Source of the DNA: an uncultured Bacteroidales bacterium
Lineage (GTDB): Bacteria > Bacteroidota > Bacteroidia > Bacteroidales > UBA932
Length of the DNA stretch: 40,700 bases
Direction: 5' to 3'
Assembly: GCA_947305645.1 (NCBI GenBank)
Contig: CAMZEC010000016.1
Span: 1-40,700, forward strand
Shown: positions 8,174 through 17,408 of the stretch, one piece after another
How positions within the stretch are numbered: the first letter of the stretch is position 1
How the letters are laid out: every line of letters begins with the position of its first letter
The notes under the pieces: generated by a model
Database searches by the model: none
Told to the model about the DNA's origin: nothing
The model's input: only the letters and a program-made list of their open reading frames with translations
Translations under genes and position numbers: made by a program

Positions 8174-9487
8174 TTATTTAAGGTTATCTTGTTCAAACAT
8201 TGCCATACGCTCGTCCAGGAGCGGATATATATCTTCGTGCATAAGGCTCACGCATGCGCGAACGCCTTCCTGCCTGCTCCCTGTAGTAGCAAGGCTGATA
8301 CAGCTCACGCCGTAAGCGATCAGGGCAGGAAGCAGACGGGCCGAACTCCAGTTTCCGTATCCGAGGGAGAAGAAGAATCCGTCGCCCACTCTCTGGGTTA
8401 CGTCCATGTCGTAAACTATATGGAAGCCGTGCCGGAGGAATATTTCCTTTACTTTTGCAGCCCTGCGCTCATAGTCACGGGTATCCTCGATAAAATCAAT
8501 GGTTCCGTCGCAGGAGAGGCGCATCATCTCTGCATAACCGTACTGTGTGGAAGTAGTACAGCCGCTGGTAATCATATACAGGATGGAGGCTATCAGGGTC
8601 TGGCCGAATACACCGGCATCGTGATAACGTTCGGCCAAAGCGGGATACTGCCTGACGAAGAGCTTATCGCTGATGCAGGCCAAAGCCATACGCTGGCCGG
8701 CATAGCTGTAAATCTTGGATGACGAAAGCAGAAGTATGTAATTATCCGTATAGCGGGCCACGGTGGGGAGGAAAGGAGGTACGAAGGGATGTCCCAGGTC
8801 CTTCCTGTAATCCATGCAGAAATATGCCAGGTCTTCCAGCACGACTGCGTCGTAGCGGGTGGCGAGCTCCCCTATTACCTGCAGCTCTTCCTCTTCCAGA
8901 CATATCCAGGCGGGATTGTTGGGGTTGGAATAGATTATGGCGGCCACGTCTCCGCCGGACAGCAACTCCTCCAGCTTGGGCCTGAGTTTGGCTGCACCGC
9001 GGTACGGGTAGATGTCGAACGCTTTCCACTCTATCCCCAGAATACGAAGCTGAGCCTTCTGAATCGGGAAGCCGGGATCGATAAAAAGCACCTTGTCCTT
9101 GCCGGGAATACGCTGCGTGCAAGCGGCAAAAGCGCCGAAAGAAGCGGCAACGGAGCCTGTAGTGGGCACGATGGACCGTGGACTCACATCCACGTCTATA
9201 AAGGCTTTCACGAAGCGGGATGCGGCCTCCTTGAGCTCTGGCACACCGTCGGCAGGAGGATATTTGGCACCGACTCCGGCATCCAGGGCACGCTTTTCGG
9301 CCTCTATGCCGAAGCGGTTGGCCGGCAGTCCCGGGGACCCCTGGTCCATACGTATGAAAGGTATTCCAGTCTTGCGTTCCAGGTATTGGGCGACAAGAAG
9401 CACCTCCCCAATAGATGCGGAGGCCAGGTCCGTCACGTTGTTGGCGGCGCAGGCGGCGGCCACCGCATCCTCACTGAACAGCCTCAT
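8174..9487 (-). CDS. PLP-dependent class I/II aminotransferase
   Basis: 437 aa, fold type I. The Schiff-base lysine is K258 in LLLSSSKIYSYAGQR. The cofactor-binding SNPNNPAW motif lies about 65 residues upstream, and LEDLAYFCMDY carries the pyridine-N aspartate and tyrosine. It exchanges an amino group between an amino acid and a keto acid in the cytosol. The N-terminus has a longer lead (about 50 residues before RMDQGSPGLP) than aspartate aminotransferases. The start overlaps the stop of the DUF2807 gene by four bases, and the BASS gene follows after 3 nt. Substrate not identifiable. Confidence 0.85.
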   Translation of the reverse strand: MRLFSEDAVAAACAANNVTDLASASIGEVLLVAQYLERKTGIPFIRMDQGSPGLPANRFGIEAEKRALDAGVGAKYPPADGVPELKEAASRFVKAFIDVDVSPRSIVPTTGSVAASFGAFAACTQRIPGKDKVLFIDPGFPIQKAQLRILGIEWKAFDIYPYRGAAKLRPKLEELLSGGDVAAIIYSNPNNPAWICLEEEELQVIGELATRYDAVVLEDLAYFCMDYRKDLGHPFVPPFLPTVARYTDNYILLLSSSKIYSYAGQRMALACISDKLFVRQYPALAERYHDAGVFGQTLIASILYMITSGCTTSTQYGYAEMMRLSCDGTIDFIEDTRDYERRAAKVKEIFLRHGFHIVYDMDVTQRVGDGFFFSLGYGNWSSARLLPALIAYGVSCISLATTGSRQEGVRACVSLMHEDIYPLLDERMAMFEQDNLK

Positions 9488-10413
9488 AATCTCTTTGCGC
9501 CTGAAGCGTCAGCAACACGGGAAACGGTTGATGACTTGATATTCTCTATACTCACCTGAGGCTCATTCTTGAAATACAATGCCGAGCCACCGTTAAGATT
9601 GAGGGTAAGACTGCGGTAAGCGGCCTGGTAAAGTGCGCATACGCTGGTCATGTTGATCCTGGCGTCAGGAACTTCGAATCCCATGGCGTTGACCTCCGAT
9701 GTGCCGCTGAGACTGTATGTAATGCTGTCTCCAGTGCCGTAAAGTGTCATAGTGGAATTAGACTTGGTTTTTATCTCCATATGAACGGTACGGCTCTTGG
9801 CTACTACTTTCGAAGACCCCTGAAGGGAATATGCTGAATCTTCCGATGTTTCGACAATAGTGAGATTCGAAGAATTGGAAGTATCGACCTCAAGTTTGGT
9901 GCAAGACACCTTCACATCTGCAGTACTCTTGTTCTGCAAAGATATTTCCACCTGCTGGGAACTGACTTCCAGATTGTTCATATTGGAATTGTCATCCAGG
10001 TCGAAGGAAACCCTGGCTTTATCAAACACATCTTCGGAGTCGCAGAGTACCGCCTTGTCGTCAAGTTCTACGGAGCGGATCAGCTCCGGCACATATATGA
10101 CTGCGGAGAAAACCGGATCGGGGGTACCTTTGCCCCTGAACTGGCGTTTGACCTCCGAGGGAACGCGGCGCTCGTCAATGTCTATAGTCAGCACGTTGTC
10201 GCTAACCCTGCATACAATGTAGTCCATGTAGGATTCCTCTACGGTAATCAGGGCCCTGTAGTCTGACCCTCTGACAAGGCTGACAGAAAAAGTACCGGCC
10301 ACTTTCAAATGATTGAAAGGAGTCAGGTTAATGCTGGACTGCTTGATGGCCGCCCCGGCAGAAAAGCCGGAGAGCAGGGAAAGCAGCATAGCAGAAAGTA
10401 TCCACTTTTTCAT
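9484..10413 (-). CDS. Secreted DUF2807 (GIN/head) beta-solenoid protein
   Basis: 309 aa. A signal peptide (MKKWILSAMLLSLLSGFSAGA) precedes a body made almost entirely of short Ser/Thr/Asn-rich beta repeats. The opening FNHLKVAGTFSVSLVRGSDY is typical of the 'head GIN domain' (DUF2807) of Bacteroidota, a right-handed beta-solenoid that is probably envelope-located. No catalytic residues are apparent, and the function of the family is unknown. It sits 4 nt after an ABC-F gene and overlaps the aminotransferase by ATGA, so it is part of the same transcript. Confidence 0.8.
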   Translation of the reverse strand: MKKWILSAMLLSLLSGFSAGAAIKQSSINLTPFNHLKVAGTFSVSLVRGSDYRALITVEESYMDYIVCRVSDNVLTIDIDERRVPSEVKRQFRGKGTPDPVFSAVIYVPELIRSVELDDKAVLCDSEDVFDKARVSFDLDDNSNMNNLEVSSQQVEISLQNKSTADVKVSCTKLEVDTSNSSNLTIVETSEDSAYSLQGSSKVVAKSRTVHMEIKTKSNSTMTLYGTGDSITYSLSGTSEVNAMGFEVPDARINMTSVCALYQAAYRSLTLNLNGGSALYFKNEPQVSIENIKSSTVSRVADASGAKRL

Positions 10414-10417
10414 AACT

Positions 10418-12319
10418 CTATTCTATTAGCGAGCCCCATTCATCCGTCTTTGCATCCAAATCCCTCTTGCACTCCAGATAAGAACGGGTAAGCTCCATTA
10501 TATCATCTTCCGGTCCGGGGGTGGAGAGAATCTTCTCTATTTCCGCCATCCTGGACTCCAGTTTCTCAATTTCGCACTCAAGATAAGAAATTCTGTTCTT
10601 TTTCTTGCGGTCCAGCTTATTTTTTTCTTTCTGTTCTTTGTACGCGCTGTCGTATTTCACAGGCTGTTCCTTGGCCACAACGGCATTACGTTCAAGTTCC
10701 TGCAGGTTTTCCAGCCTGCGTCTGGCGAGGAACTCGTTAACTCCTCCCAAATGCTCTCGCACCTTTCCGTCCCTGAACTCATACAACTTGTCTACAAGCC
10801 CATCCAGAAAATCTCTGTCGTGGCTTACAACAATCAGCGTGCCATCATAAGACTTGAGGGCCTGCTTGAGTATGTCTTTGGACTTGATATCCATGTGGTT
10901 AGTAGGCTCGTCCAAGGCCAGCAGGTTGTGGTTCTGAAGCATTAGTTTGGCCATTCCGAGCCTTGCTCTTTCTCCACCGGAAAGCACGGAAACCCGCTTG
11001 TCTATATCTTCTCCACGAAAGAGGAACTGAGCCAGCAAATCACGAAGCTTAGTACGTATATCCCCTACCGCAATGCGGTCCAGGGTACTGAAGACAGTTT
11101 CTGTTTTGTCCAGTATTTCCTCCTGGTTCTGAGCGAAATAACCAAGGTCGACGTTATGTCCCAAACGGCTCTCGCCGGCCAGCGGCTGCAGCTCTCCAGC
11201 TATTACTCTCATAAGGGTTGTCTTACCTTCGCCGTTGCGGCCTACAAACGCCACCTTCTCGCCTCTCTTGATTTCTATATCAGCGTCTGTGAACACCACT
11301 TTCTGAGGGTAGCCGGCACTCAGACCGGCAGCCTTGTAAACCAGGTCTCCGGAACGAGGTGCAGGCGGGAACTTTACCGTCAGCTTAACTTTATCGGTCT
11401 CATCTATCTCTACCCTGTCGAGCTTTTCCAGGGCCTTTATGCGGCTCTGAACCTGATTGCTCTTTGTGGGCTTGTAGCGGAAGGCCTGGATAAACTCCTC
11501 GGTTTTCTGAATCATGCGTTGCTGATTCTCGTATGCGGCGGTCTGCTGGGCGATGCGTTCCTCCCTAAGTACCAGGTATTTTGAATATGGTACCTTGTAG
11601 TCAGGGATATGCCCGAGCATTATTTCCACGGTGCGGTTGGTTACGTTGTCCAGGAACTTGCGGTCATGTGACACCAGCAGCAGGCTGCAGCGGCGGGCCT
11701 TAAGGTAAGACTCAAGCCACTCTATAGACTCTATGTCAAGGTGATTGGTAGGCTCATCCAGCATCAGCAGATCGGGCTGGCGGAGAAGTATCTTGGCCAA
11801 TTCTATGCGCATGTTCCACCCCTGGCTGAAGGTCTCGGTCTTGCGGGCGAGTTCGTCGTCGCGGAAGCCAAGGCCGCGCAGGGTCTTGCGTGCCCGAACT
11901 TCGGGAGTCTCGCTCTGGGTGGTCGCCAGGCGGTCGTTCAGCTCGCCGAGTCGCTCTATCAGTGCGGAATACTCCGTAGACTCGTAATCATCCCGTTCTC
12001 CCAGCTCCGCAGTTACCTGGCGAATCTCTTCTTCCAGGCCGTTGGACTCGCTGAACACGGTCATGGTCTCCTCCAGCACGCTGCGTCCCTTATGATGCTC
12101 CATCAGCTGCGGCAGGTAACCAATCGTCATACCGGAAGGTTTGTCGATTCGGCCTGAGCTCGGGCTCTGGAGGCCCATTATCAACTTCATGACGGTAGAT
12201 TTCCCCGCCCCGTTGCGTCCCACAAGACCAATCTTGTCGGTTTCGCTAATGTGGAAATTGATGCCGTCCAGCAAGACAAAGCCGCCGTAGGCAACGGTTA
12301 CGTTATCAATCGATACCAT
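10418..12319 (-). CDS. ABC-F family ATPase (YheS/YdiF-like)
   Basis: 633 aa, two soluble ABC domains. Domain 1: Walker A GRNGAGKS (residues 34-41), signature FSQGWNMR, Walker B LLMLDEPTNHLD. Domain 2: GRNGEGKT, LSGGERARLGMAK, LLALDEPTNHMD. The linker has the long basic helix YENQQRMIQKTEEFIQ expected of the ribosome-contacting P-site tether, and the C-terminus is a Lys/Glu coiled coil. ABC-F proteins bind the ribosomal E site and relieve stalled translation; some give antibiotic resistance, which cannot be decided here. It is distinct from the Uup-type paralogue at 3179-4897. The start overlaps tatC by 14 nt. Confidence 0.87.
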   Translation of the reverse strand: MVSIDNVTVAYGGFVLLDGINFHISETDKIGLVGRNGAGKSTVMKLIMGLQSPSSGRIDKPSGMTIGYLPQLMEHHKGRSVLEETMTVFSESNGLEEEIRQVTAELGERDDYESTEYSALIERLGELNDRLATTQSETPEVRARKTLRGLGFRDDELARKTETFSQGWNMRIELAKILLRQPDLLMLDEPTNHLDIESIEWLESYLKARRCSLLLVSHDRKFLDNVTNRTVEIMLGHIPDYKVPYSKYLVLREERIAQQTAAYENQQRMIQKTEEFIQAFRYKPTKSNQVQSRIKALEKLDRVEIDETDKVKLTVKFPPAPRSGDLVYKAAGLSAGYPQKVVFTDADIEIKRGEKVAFVGRNGEGKTTLMRVIAGELQPLAGESRLGHNVDLGYFAQNQEEILDKTETVFSTLDRIAVGDIRTKLRDLLAQFLFRGEDIDKRVSVLSGGERARLGMAKLMLQNHNLLALDEPTNHMDIKSKDILKQALKSYDGTLIVVSHDRDFLDGLVDKLYEFRDGKVREHLGGVNEFLARRRLENLQELERNAVVAKEQPVKYDSAYKEQKEKNKLDRKKKNRISYLECEIEKLESRMAEIEKILSTPGPEDDIMELTRSYLECKRDLDAKTDEWGSLIE

Positions 12320-13064
12320 TGGAACGGGGACACATCAGGATGGAAATCTCATACATCAGATAAAGGGGCGCGGCCACTATAAGCATGGACAGCGGATCCG
12401 CCGGCGTAACCAGGGCGGCGAGCACCAGCACCGCCACCAGAGCGTAACGCCGGCCGCTGCGCAACTGCTTGCGGTCCAGGATTCCAAGGCGCGAAAGAGC
12501 CCAGATCACCGTCGGAAACTCGAACGCCACTCCCACCAGCAGTACGGTGGAAGTAAACATGGACATGTAGGAACCGATGGTGATGGCATTGGTAACATGG
12601 GAACTGACACTGTAGTTCATAAAGAACTGCACGCAGGCGGGCAGTACAAGAACATAACCTACAACGACGCCCAGGTAGAAAAAGCCAGTGGCCATAAGAA
12701 AGGCTCCGCCTACGGCTTTCTTTTCCTTTTCATACAGGGCAGGTGCAATAAAGCGCCATATTTCCCAAATTAGGTATGGGAAAGCCAGGATAAGGGCCGC
12801 CCCGAATGCCGCCTGAAGGTGTACGAAGAACTGGGCGGCCATCTCCACGTTTATCATGTCGAGTGAGAAAGACCAGCCCAGGATGCGGTATATGAAGAAT
12901 TCAGGCGACGCCGGCAAAAAGATAAGCCAGAACAGCTGCTTCTTGAAAATGAAGCCAAGGACGGCAAAGATGCACAGAGCGATTATCGAGCGGAACAACG
13001 TTCCCCTCAATTCCTCGAGATGGTCCCAGAAGGACATCTCGCGCTCTTTGCCGCCGTCAGCCAC
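12306..13064 (-). CDS. tatC: Sec-independent protein translocase TatC
   Basis: 252 aa with six membrane segments. Near the N-terminus is the conserved SFWDHLEELRGTLFRS (family: HLxELRxRL), followed by FPYLIWEIWRFIAPALYEKEKK (family: FxxPxLxxxE), the sites that bind the twin-arginine signal. The start is GTG at 13064, 2 nt after the tatA stop; an ATG nine codons later (13037) is an alternative that would still leave the conserved motif intact. With TatA it forms the twin-arginine translocase that exports folded proteins; two likely substrates are encoded at 24192 and 26200. Confidence 0.95.
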   Translation of the reverse strand: MADGGKEREMSFWDHLEELRGTLFRSIIALCIFAVLGFIFKKQLFWLIFLPASPEFFIYRILGWSFSLDMINVEMAAQFFVHLQAAFGAALILAFPYLIWEIWRFIAPALYEKEKKAVGGAFLMATGFFYLGVVVGYVLVLPACVQFFMNYSVSSHVTNAITIGSYMSMFTSTVLLVGVAFEFPTVIWALSRLGILDRKQLRSGRRYALVAVLVLAALVTPADPLSMLIVAAPLYLMYEISILMCPRSNGID

Positions 13065-13066
13065 GT

Positions 13067-13306
13067 CTAGGCCTCCGGCTCCTTGGGCTCTTCCTTGGCC
13101 TTGGGTGCTTCAGCAGGCTTGGAAGGAGTATCCGCGCTGTTGATCTGGTCTTCGACCTCGTTTATACCTTCCTTGAAGCTCTTTACGCCTTTGCCGAGTC
13201 CCTTCATGAGTTCGGGAATTTTCTTTCCTCCGAAGAGGAGAAGGATCACAAGGGCGATAATTATTATCTGCCAGGGGCCTACTACGCCGAGTGGATAAAC
13301 TACCAT
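13067..13306 (-). CDS. tatA: Sec-independent translocase TatA/E
   Basis: 79 aa: one N-terminal membrane helix ([23 protein letters not shown]), the [20 protein letters not shown] hinge and amphipathic helix diagnostic of TatA, and a loose acidic/Pro/Lys tail. It makes the protein-conducting pore with TatC. No tatB is present; a TatA-TatC minimal system is usual outside Proteobacteria. It sits 21 nt after valS and 2 nt before tatC. Confidence 0.95.
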   Translation of the reverse strand: MVVYPLGVVGPWQIIIIALVILLLFGGKKIPELMKGLGKGVKSFKEGINEVEDQINSADTPSKPAEAPKAKEEPKEPEA

Positions 13307-13327
13307 ATTCAGTGTTGTTTAAGATTG

Positions 13328-15961
13328 TCAAAGGGATTTAAGGGATGCCTCAAGCGCTTCAATACGAGCCAGAGCGTCGGACTCTTTCTTACGCTCGTTA
13401 TCCACTACCGCCTGGGGTGCGTGTGCCATGAAGTTTTCGTTACCCAGCTTGGCGCGAACGCCTGCCAGGAACTTGCGCTGGTGCTCAAGCTCCGCCTCCA
13501 GTTTGGCACGCTCCTGTCCAGCGTCTACAAGGCCCTCCAAAGGTACGTTGCACTTGATAGTTCCAACTATGAAACCGACTGATGCGCCGGAGCTCTGTTT
13601 AACGAACTCGGAGATATTGGCGGCCTTGGCGATCACAGGCAGCAACTCTGCCGGCAACTCCCCTTCCAGCTGCAGCTTAAGCGCTTCCTTCGGGGCAATC
13701 TGTTTCTGGGCACGAACGGCACGAACGCCGGCAACTATCTGCCGTGCCTGATCGAAAGCGGCCAGGAAAGCCTCGTCGCACGGTCCTGCAACCGGGGTGC
13801 GTTCGAACATAATGGTTTCGCCGGGACGCCTCTCCGCCATCGAATGCCAAATCTCCTCCGTAATGAAAGGCATCACGGGATGGATGAGTTTGAGCAGCTT
13901 GTCGAAGAAGCCAACGGTAGCATCGTACGTGTAGCCGTCTATGCCCTCTCCGAAGGCGGGCTTGATGAGCTCCAGGTAGGTGCTGCAGTAGTCGTCCCAG
14001 AATAGCTTGTATATCGCCATGAGGGCGTCGTTGATGCGGAACTTACGGTAGTGGTCCTCCACCGTGGTGATGGTGCGGGACAGCAGGTTGTCGAACCATT
14101 TGACGGCCACGCGGGCGGATTCGGGCTGACGTCCGTTCTCCTCTACCCTCCAGCCGTTTACAAGGCGCCAGGAGTTCCAGATCTTGCCGCAGAAGTTGCG
14201 TCCCTGCTCGACCTGCGACTCGTCGTAGAGGATGTCGTTGCCGGCGGAGGCGCAAAGCAGCATGCCCAGACGCACCGAGTCGGCGCCATACTTCTCGAAA
14301 AGCACCAGAGGGTCGGGGCTGTTGCCGAGGGTCTTGCTCATCTTGCGGCCGAGCTTATCGCGCACGATACCGGTGAAATAGACGTTGCGGAAAGGCACGT
14401 CGTTCATGAATTCGCCGCCTGCCATAACCATCCTGGCCACCCAGAAGAAAATGATATCCGGGCCGGTCACCAGATCGCTGGTGGGATAGTAGTAACTGAG
14501 GTCACGGTTGGGCTTGTGGTCAGGATGACCGGGACGCTCCGAATCGAAGACGCTGATAGGCCAGAGCCAGCTGCTGAACCAGGTGTCCAGCACGTCCTCG
14601 TCCTGCTTCAGGTCGGATGCAGAGACTGCCGGATTGATGGCCTTGGCAGCCTCCAGAGCCTTTTCTGCCGTTTCCTCCACCACCACGCCGCCATCGGGCA
14701 GATACCATGCGGGTATGCGCTGGCCCCACCAGAGCTGGCGGGAGATGCACCAGTCGTGGGCGTTCTCCATCCAGTGGCGGTACACGTTGCGGTATTTGTC
14801 GGGAATGAGCTTAATCTTACCGGACTCCACGGACTCGAGGGCAGACTTTGCCAGCTCCTCCAGTTTGAGGAACCACTGCTTGCTGAGCTTGGGCTCGATA
14901 ACAGCGTCCGTACGTTCGCTGTAGCCGACGGGAGAGATGTACTCCTCCACCTTCACCAGGTTGCCGGCCTCTTCTAGCATCTTGCATATCTTCTTGCGGG
15001 CCACGAATCGGTCTTCGCCAACCAGGATCTGAGCGTTCTCGTTCAATTTTCCGTCGTCGTCCAGAATTTCCAGGATAGGAAGGTCGTGACGCTGACCGAT
15101 AGCGTAGTCGTTAACGTCATGTGCGGGGGTCACCTTAAGGCAACCGGTACCGAAATCCATCTCAACGTAGTCATCCTCGATAACAGGTATCTCCTTGTTG
15201 ATCAGAGGAATGAGCACCTTCTTGCCACGCAGCCAGTGATAACGCTCGTCTGCAGGATTCACGCAGATGGCGGCATCTGCCATAATGGTCTCCGGGCGCG
15301 TAGTGGCTATAGTAAGGAACTCCTTGGTAGGATTTCCCTTGCCGTCTGAGATGAAATAGCGCAGATGGTAGAAATGGCTCTTGGTATCGCGGTGGATCAC
15401 CTCGTCATCGGAGATGGCGGTGTGGGCCACGGGATCCCAGTTGACCATACGGTAGCCGTGGTAAATCAGCCCCTTTTTGTAGAAATACACGAAGGTGGCG
15501 ATGACGGCGTCGCTGAGGGCAGGCTCCATGGTAAACTTGGTGCGGTCCCAGTCACAGGAGGCGCCGAGCTTGCGAAGTTGCTGCAGGATTATGCCGCCGT
15601 GTTCTTCCTTCCATGCCCAGGCATGCTTCATGAACTCCTCGCGGGTCAGGTCTTCCTTGCGTATCCCCTGCTCCTTGAGGCGCGCCACCACCTTGCTCTC
15701 GGTGGCTATGCTGGCATGGTCGGTTCCGGGTACCCAGCAGGCGTTTTTGCCGTCCATGCGGGCTTTGCGGATAAGAACGTCGTTAAGTGTGTTGTTGAGC
15801 ACATGGCCCATATGCAGTATGCCGGTAACGTTGGGCGGCGGTATGACTATGGTATAAGGTTCCCTGGAATCGGGTTCCGAATGAAAACATCTGTTCTTCA
15901 GCCAATAGGCATACCACTTGTCCTCGACCTCGGCGGGATTGTATTTCGTATTCAGTTCCAT
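13328..15961 (-). CDS. valS: Valyl-tRNA synthetase
   Basis: 877 aa from the chosen start. Class I synthetase: HIGH-type HMGH at residues 50-53 (PPPNVTGILHMGHV), KMSKS-type K540-M-S-K-T, the editing (CP1) domain between them, and a C-terminal coiled-coil arm (AKLEAELEHQRKFLAGVRAKL) typical of ValRS. It charges tRNA-Val. The open frame extends six codons upstream to 15979, but that extension contains the -7 promoter box, so the second ATG at 15961 (MELNTKYNPAEVEDKWY) is preferred. First gene of an eight-gene minus-strand run reaching 5050. Confidence 0.97.
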   Translation of the reverse strand: MELNTKYNPAEVEDKWYAYWLKNRCFHSEPDSREPYTIVIPPPNVTGILHMGHVLNNTLNDVLIRKARMDGKNACWVPGTDHASIATESKVVARLKEQGIRKEDLTREEFMKHAWAWKEEHGGIILQQLRKLGASCDWDRTKFTMEPALSDAVIATFVYFYKKGLIYHGYRMVNWDPVAHTAISDDEVIHRDTKSHFYHLRYFISDGKGNPTKEFLTIATTRPETIMADAAICVNPADERYHWLRGKKVLIPLINKEIPVIEDDYVEMDFGTGCLKVTPAHDVNDYAIGQRHDLPILEILDDDGKLNENAQILVGEDRFVARKKICKMLEEAGNLVKVEEYISPVGYSERTDAVIEPKLSKQWFLKLEELAKSALESVESGKIKLIPDKYRNVYRHWMENAHDWCISRQLWWGQRIPAWYLPDGGVVVEETAEKALEAAKAINPAVSASDLKQDEDVLDTWFSSWLWPISVFDSERPGHPDHKPNRDLSYYYPTSDLVTGPDIIFFWVARMVMAGGEFMNDVPFRNVYFTGIVRDKLGRKMSKTLGNSPDPLVLFEKYGADSVRLGMLLCASAGNDILYDESQVEQGRNFCGKIWNSWRLVNGWRVEENGRQPESARVAVKWFDNLLSRTITTVEDHYRKFRINDALMAIYKLFWDDYCSTYLELIKPAFGEGIDGYTYDATVGFFDKLLKLIHPVMPFITEEIWHSMAERRPGETIMFERTPVAGPCDEAFLAAFDQARQIVAGVRAVRAQKQIAPKEALKLQLEGELPAELLPVIAKAANISEFVKQSSGASVGFIVGTIKCNVPLEGLVDAGQERAKLEAELEHQRKFLAGVRAKLGNENFMAHAPQAVVDNERKKESDALARIEALEASLKSL

Positions 15962-15967
15962 ATCTTG

Positions 15968-15975
15968 CAAAGATA
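15968..15975 (-). promoter_or_regulatory. -7 box of valS promoter
   Basis: Read on the minus strand this is TATCTTTG, a perfect TAnnTTTG. Six bases separate it from the preferred valS ATG, so the leader would be only a few nucleotides. It faces away from the DUF3467 promoter box at 15988-15995, with 12 bp between the two. No clear TTTG lies 19 nt upstream. Confidence 0.6.
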
Positions 15976-15987
15976 ACATTTTTACAC

Positions 15988-15995
15988 TAAATTTG
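15988..15995 (+). promoter_or_regulatory. -7 box of the DUF3467 operon promoter
   Basis: TAAATTTG matches TAnnTTTG; CTTG 20 nt upstream is a partial -33 match. The leader to the ATG at 16024 would be about 24 nt. It overlaps the divergent valS promoter region. Confidence 0.5.
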
Positions 15996-16023
15996 TGGGT
16001 CTGACACTTATATTTTTTATTGT

Positions 16024-16335
16024 ATGGAAGAGAATAAACAGATACAGCTTGACCTCAAGCCCGAGGTAGCAAAAGGTAACTATTCCAACCTGGCCATCAT
16101 AAGTCATTCACACAGCGAGTTTATCATAGACTTCGCAACCATGCTTCCCGGCCTCCCCAAGCCGGAAATCGGGAGCCGCATCCTTATGACTCCGGAGCAT
16201 GCCAAGAGGCTTCTCAACGCTCTGGCCGACAATATCGGCAAATATGAATCCCAGTTTGGCCCGATAGAGCTTCCCGGCTCCCCCAAAGCCACTTTCAACC
16301 TCTCCGACTTCAATCCTAATGGAGCCAAATCTTAA
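16024..16335 (+). CDS. DUF3467 family protein
   Basis: 103 aa, cytosolic, no signal. The pattern YSNLAIISHSHSEFIIDFATMLPG then RILMTPEHAKRLLNALADNI is the DUF3467 signature, a small beta-rich protein common in Bacteroidota with no established function. Its last 17 nt overlap the next gene, so it is probably translated together with the KdsC-like phosphatase and Maf. Confidence 0.88.
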   Translation: MEENKQIQLDLKPEVAKGNYSNLAIISHSHSEFIIDFATMLPGLPKPEIGSRILMTPEHAKRLLNALADNIGKYESQFGPIELPGSPKATFNLSDFNPNGAKS

Positions 16336-16846
16336 GGCGGTTAGAGCAATCGTCTTCGACATAGACGGCGTGATGACTGACGGCAGCGTACTGTGCGACG
16401 CCAATGCCGAGCCACTGCGTATCTATAACGAAAAAGACGGCCACGGTCTGCGCATGGCCGCCCTGAACGGCTACATTCTGGTAGTCATCACGGGCGGGCA
16501 TACGGAAGCCGTGCGCAAGCGTATGACAGACTATGGCGTCCCCTATGAAAATGTATATCTGAAAGCCCGTAACAAGCTGAAGATAATTCAAGGAGTATGT
16601 GAGCGTTTCGGCCTGGCACCTGAAGAAGTTCTTTATATGGGTGACGACATCCCTGATGTAGGTGCGATCAAGTTTGCGGGCGTTGGCGTTGCACCTGCCG
16701 ACGCAGCCGAAGAAGCACGCCAGGCTGCAGACATCGTAGCCCCTATGGGCGGCGGCCGCGGCTTCGTGCGATGGACGCTGGAGAAAGTAATGAAAGCCCA
16801 GGACAAATGGGTATTCGACGTAGGCAAATATGAAAAAATGTTCTAA
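16319..16846 (+). CDS. kdsC: KdsC-like HAD phosphatase (KDO-8-phosphate phosphatase)
   Basis: 175 aa, capless C0-type HAD protein of the usual KdsC length. Motif I is FDIDGVMTDG (D14 nucleophile, D16 acid/base), motif II VITGG, Lys in KARNKLK, and motif IV MGDDIPD (D109, D110, D113). The family removes phosphate from 3-deoxy-D-manno-octulosonate 8-phosphate in lipopolysaccharide inner-core synthesis. No kdsA, kdsB or kdsD is in the window, so the substrate rests on family resemblance. Overlaps DUF3467 by 17 nt and Maf by 17 nt. Confidence 0.85.
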   Translation: MEPNLKAVRAIVFDIDGVMTDGSVLCDANAEPLRIYNEKDGHGLRMAALNGYILVVITGGHTEAVRKRMTDYGVPYENVYLKARNKLKIIQGVCERFGLAPEEVLYMGDDIPDVGAIKFAGVGVAPADAAEEARQAADIVAPMGGGRGFVRWTLEKVMKAQDKWVFDVGKYEKMF

Positions 16847-17408
16847 ACGGATAATCCTTGGCAGCGGCTCCCCCAGAAGACGCGAGCTGCTTGCCGGGCT
16901 TGATGTTGAATTCACTGTAGATACAGGCAACACATTTGAGGAGTCCGTTCCGAAGGGGAGCGTACCGGAGGATGTCGCCCTGCTGATGGCCCTTGGCAAA
17001 TCCCACGGCTTCCACAGGCCTCTGGAGGCAGATGAGCTGCTGATTACGGCAGATACCGTGGTAGTAGTGGACAACCGGGTACTTGGCAAACCCCACAGCC
17101 GCGAGGAAGCCGTAGCCATGTTGCGTGAACTCTCCGGCAAACCACACAAGGTTATCTCCGGCCTGGTTTTCCGCACCGCAGCCAAAGAGCGCAGCGTAAC
17201 CGATGTTACAACCGTTTACGTAAGCCCGCTGGATGATGACGATATCAACTATTACATAGACACTTACAAGCCCTTCGACAAGGCGGGGGGCTACGGTATC
17301 CAGGAATGGCTGGGGTATGCCTCCATGGGCCATATAGAAGGATCGTTCTATAATGTGATGGGCTTCCCTGTTCACCGGGTTTGGGAGCTGCTTCAGGAGT
17401 TCGCCTGA
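16830..17408 (+). CDS. maf: Maf-type nucleoside triphosphate pyrophosphatase
   Basis: 192 aa. The family opening ILGSGSPRRRELL (residues 9-21), the catalytic-aspartate motif ITADTVVVVD (D75), LGKPHSREEAVAML, and PFDKAGGYGIQEW are all present. Proteins of this group hydrolyse dTTP/UTP or modified nucleotides to monophosphates and are linked to septum control. The stop codon overlaps the start of the next gene (TGATG). Confidence 0.92.
   Translation: MKKCSKRIILGSGSPRRRELLAGLDVEFTVDTGNTFEESVPKGSVPEDVALLMALGKSHGFHRPLEADELLITADTVVVVDNRVLGKPHSREEAVAMLRELSGKPHKVISGLVFRTAAKERSVTDVTTVYVSPLDDDDINYYIDTYKPFDKAGGYGIQEWLGYASMGHIEGSFYNVMGFPVHRVWELLQEFA

Noticed and set aside
10418..12319. Possible dedicated antibiotic-resistance ABC-F
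   Set aside because: The sequence shows a generic housekeeping-type ABC-F with standard motifs, and no resistance-type neighbours or mobile-element context.
14051..14977. 308-residue plus-strand frame inside valS
   Set aside because: It lies opposite the catalytic core of valyl-tRNA synthetase and has no family features.
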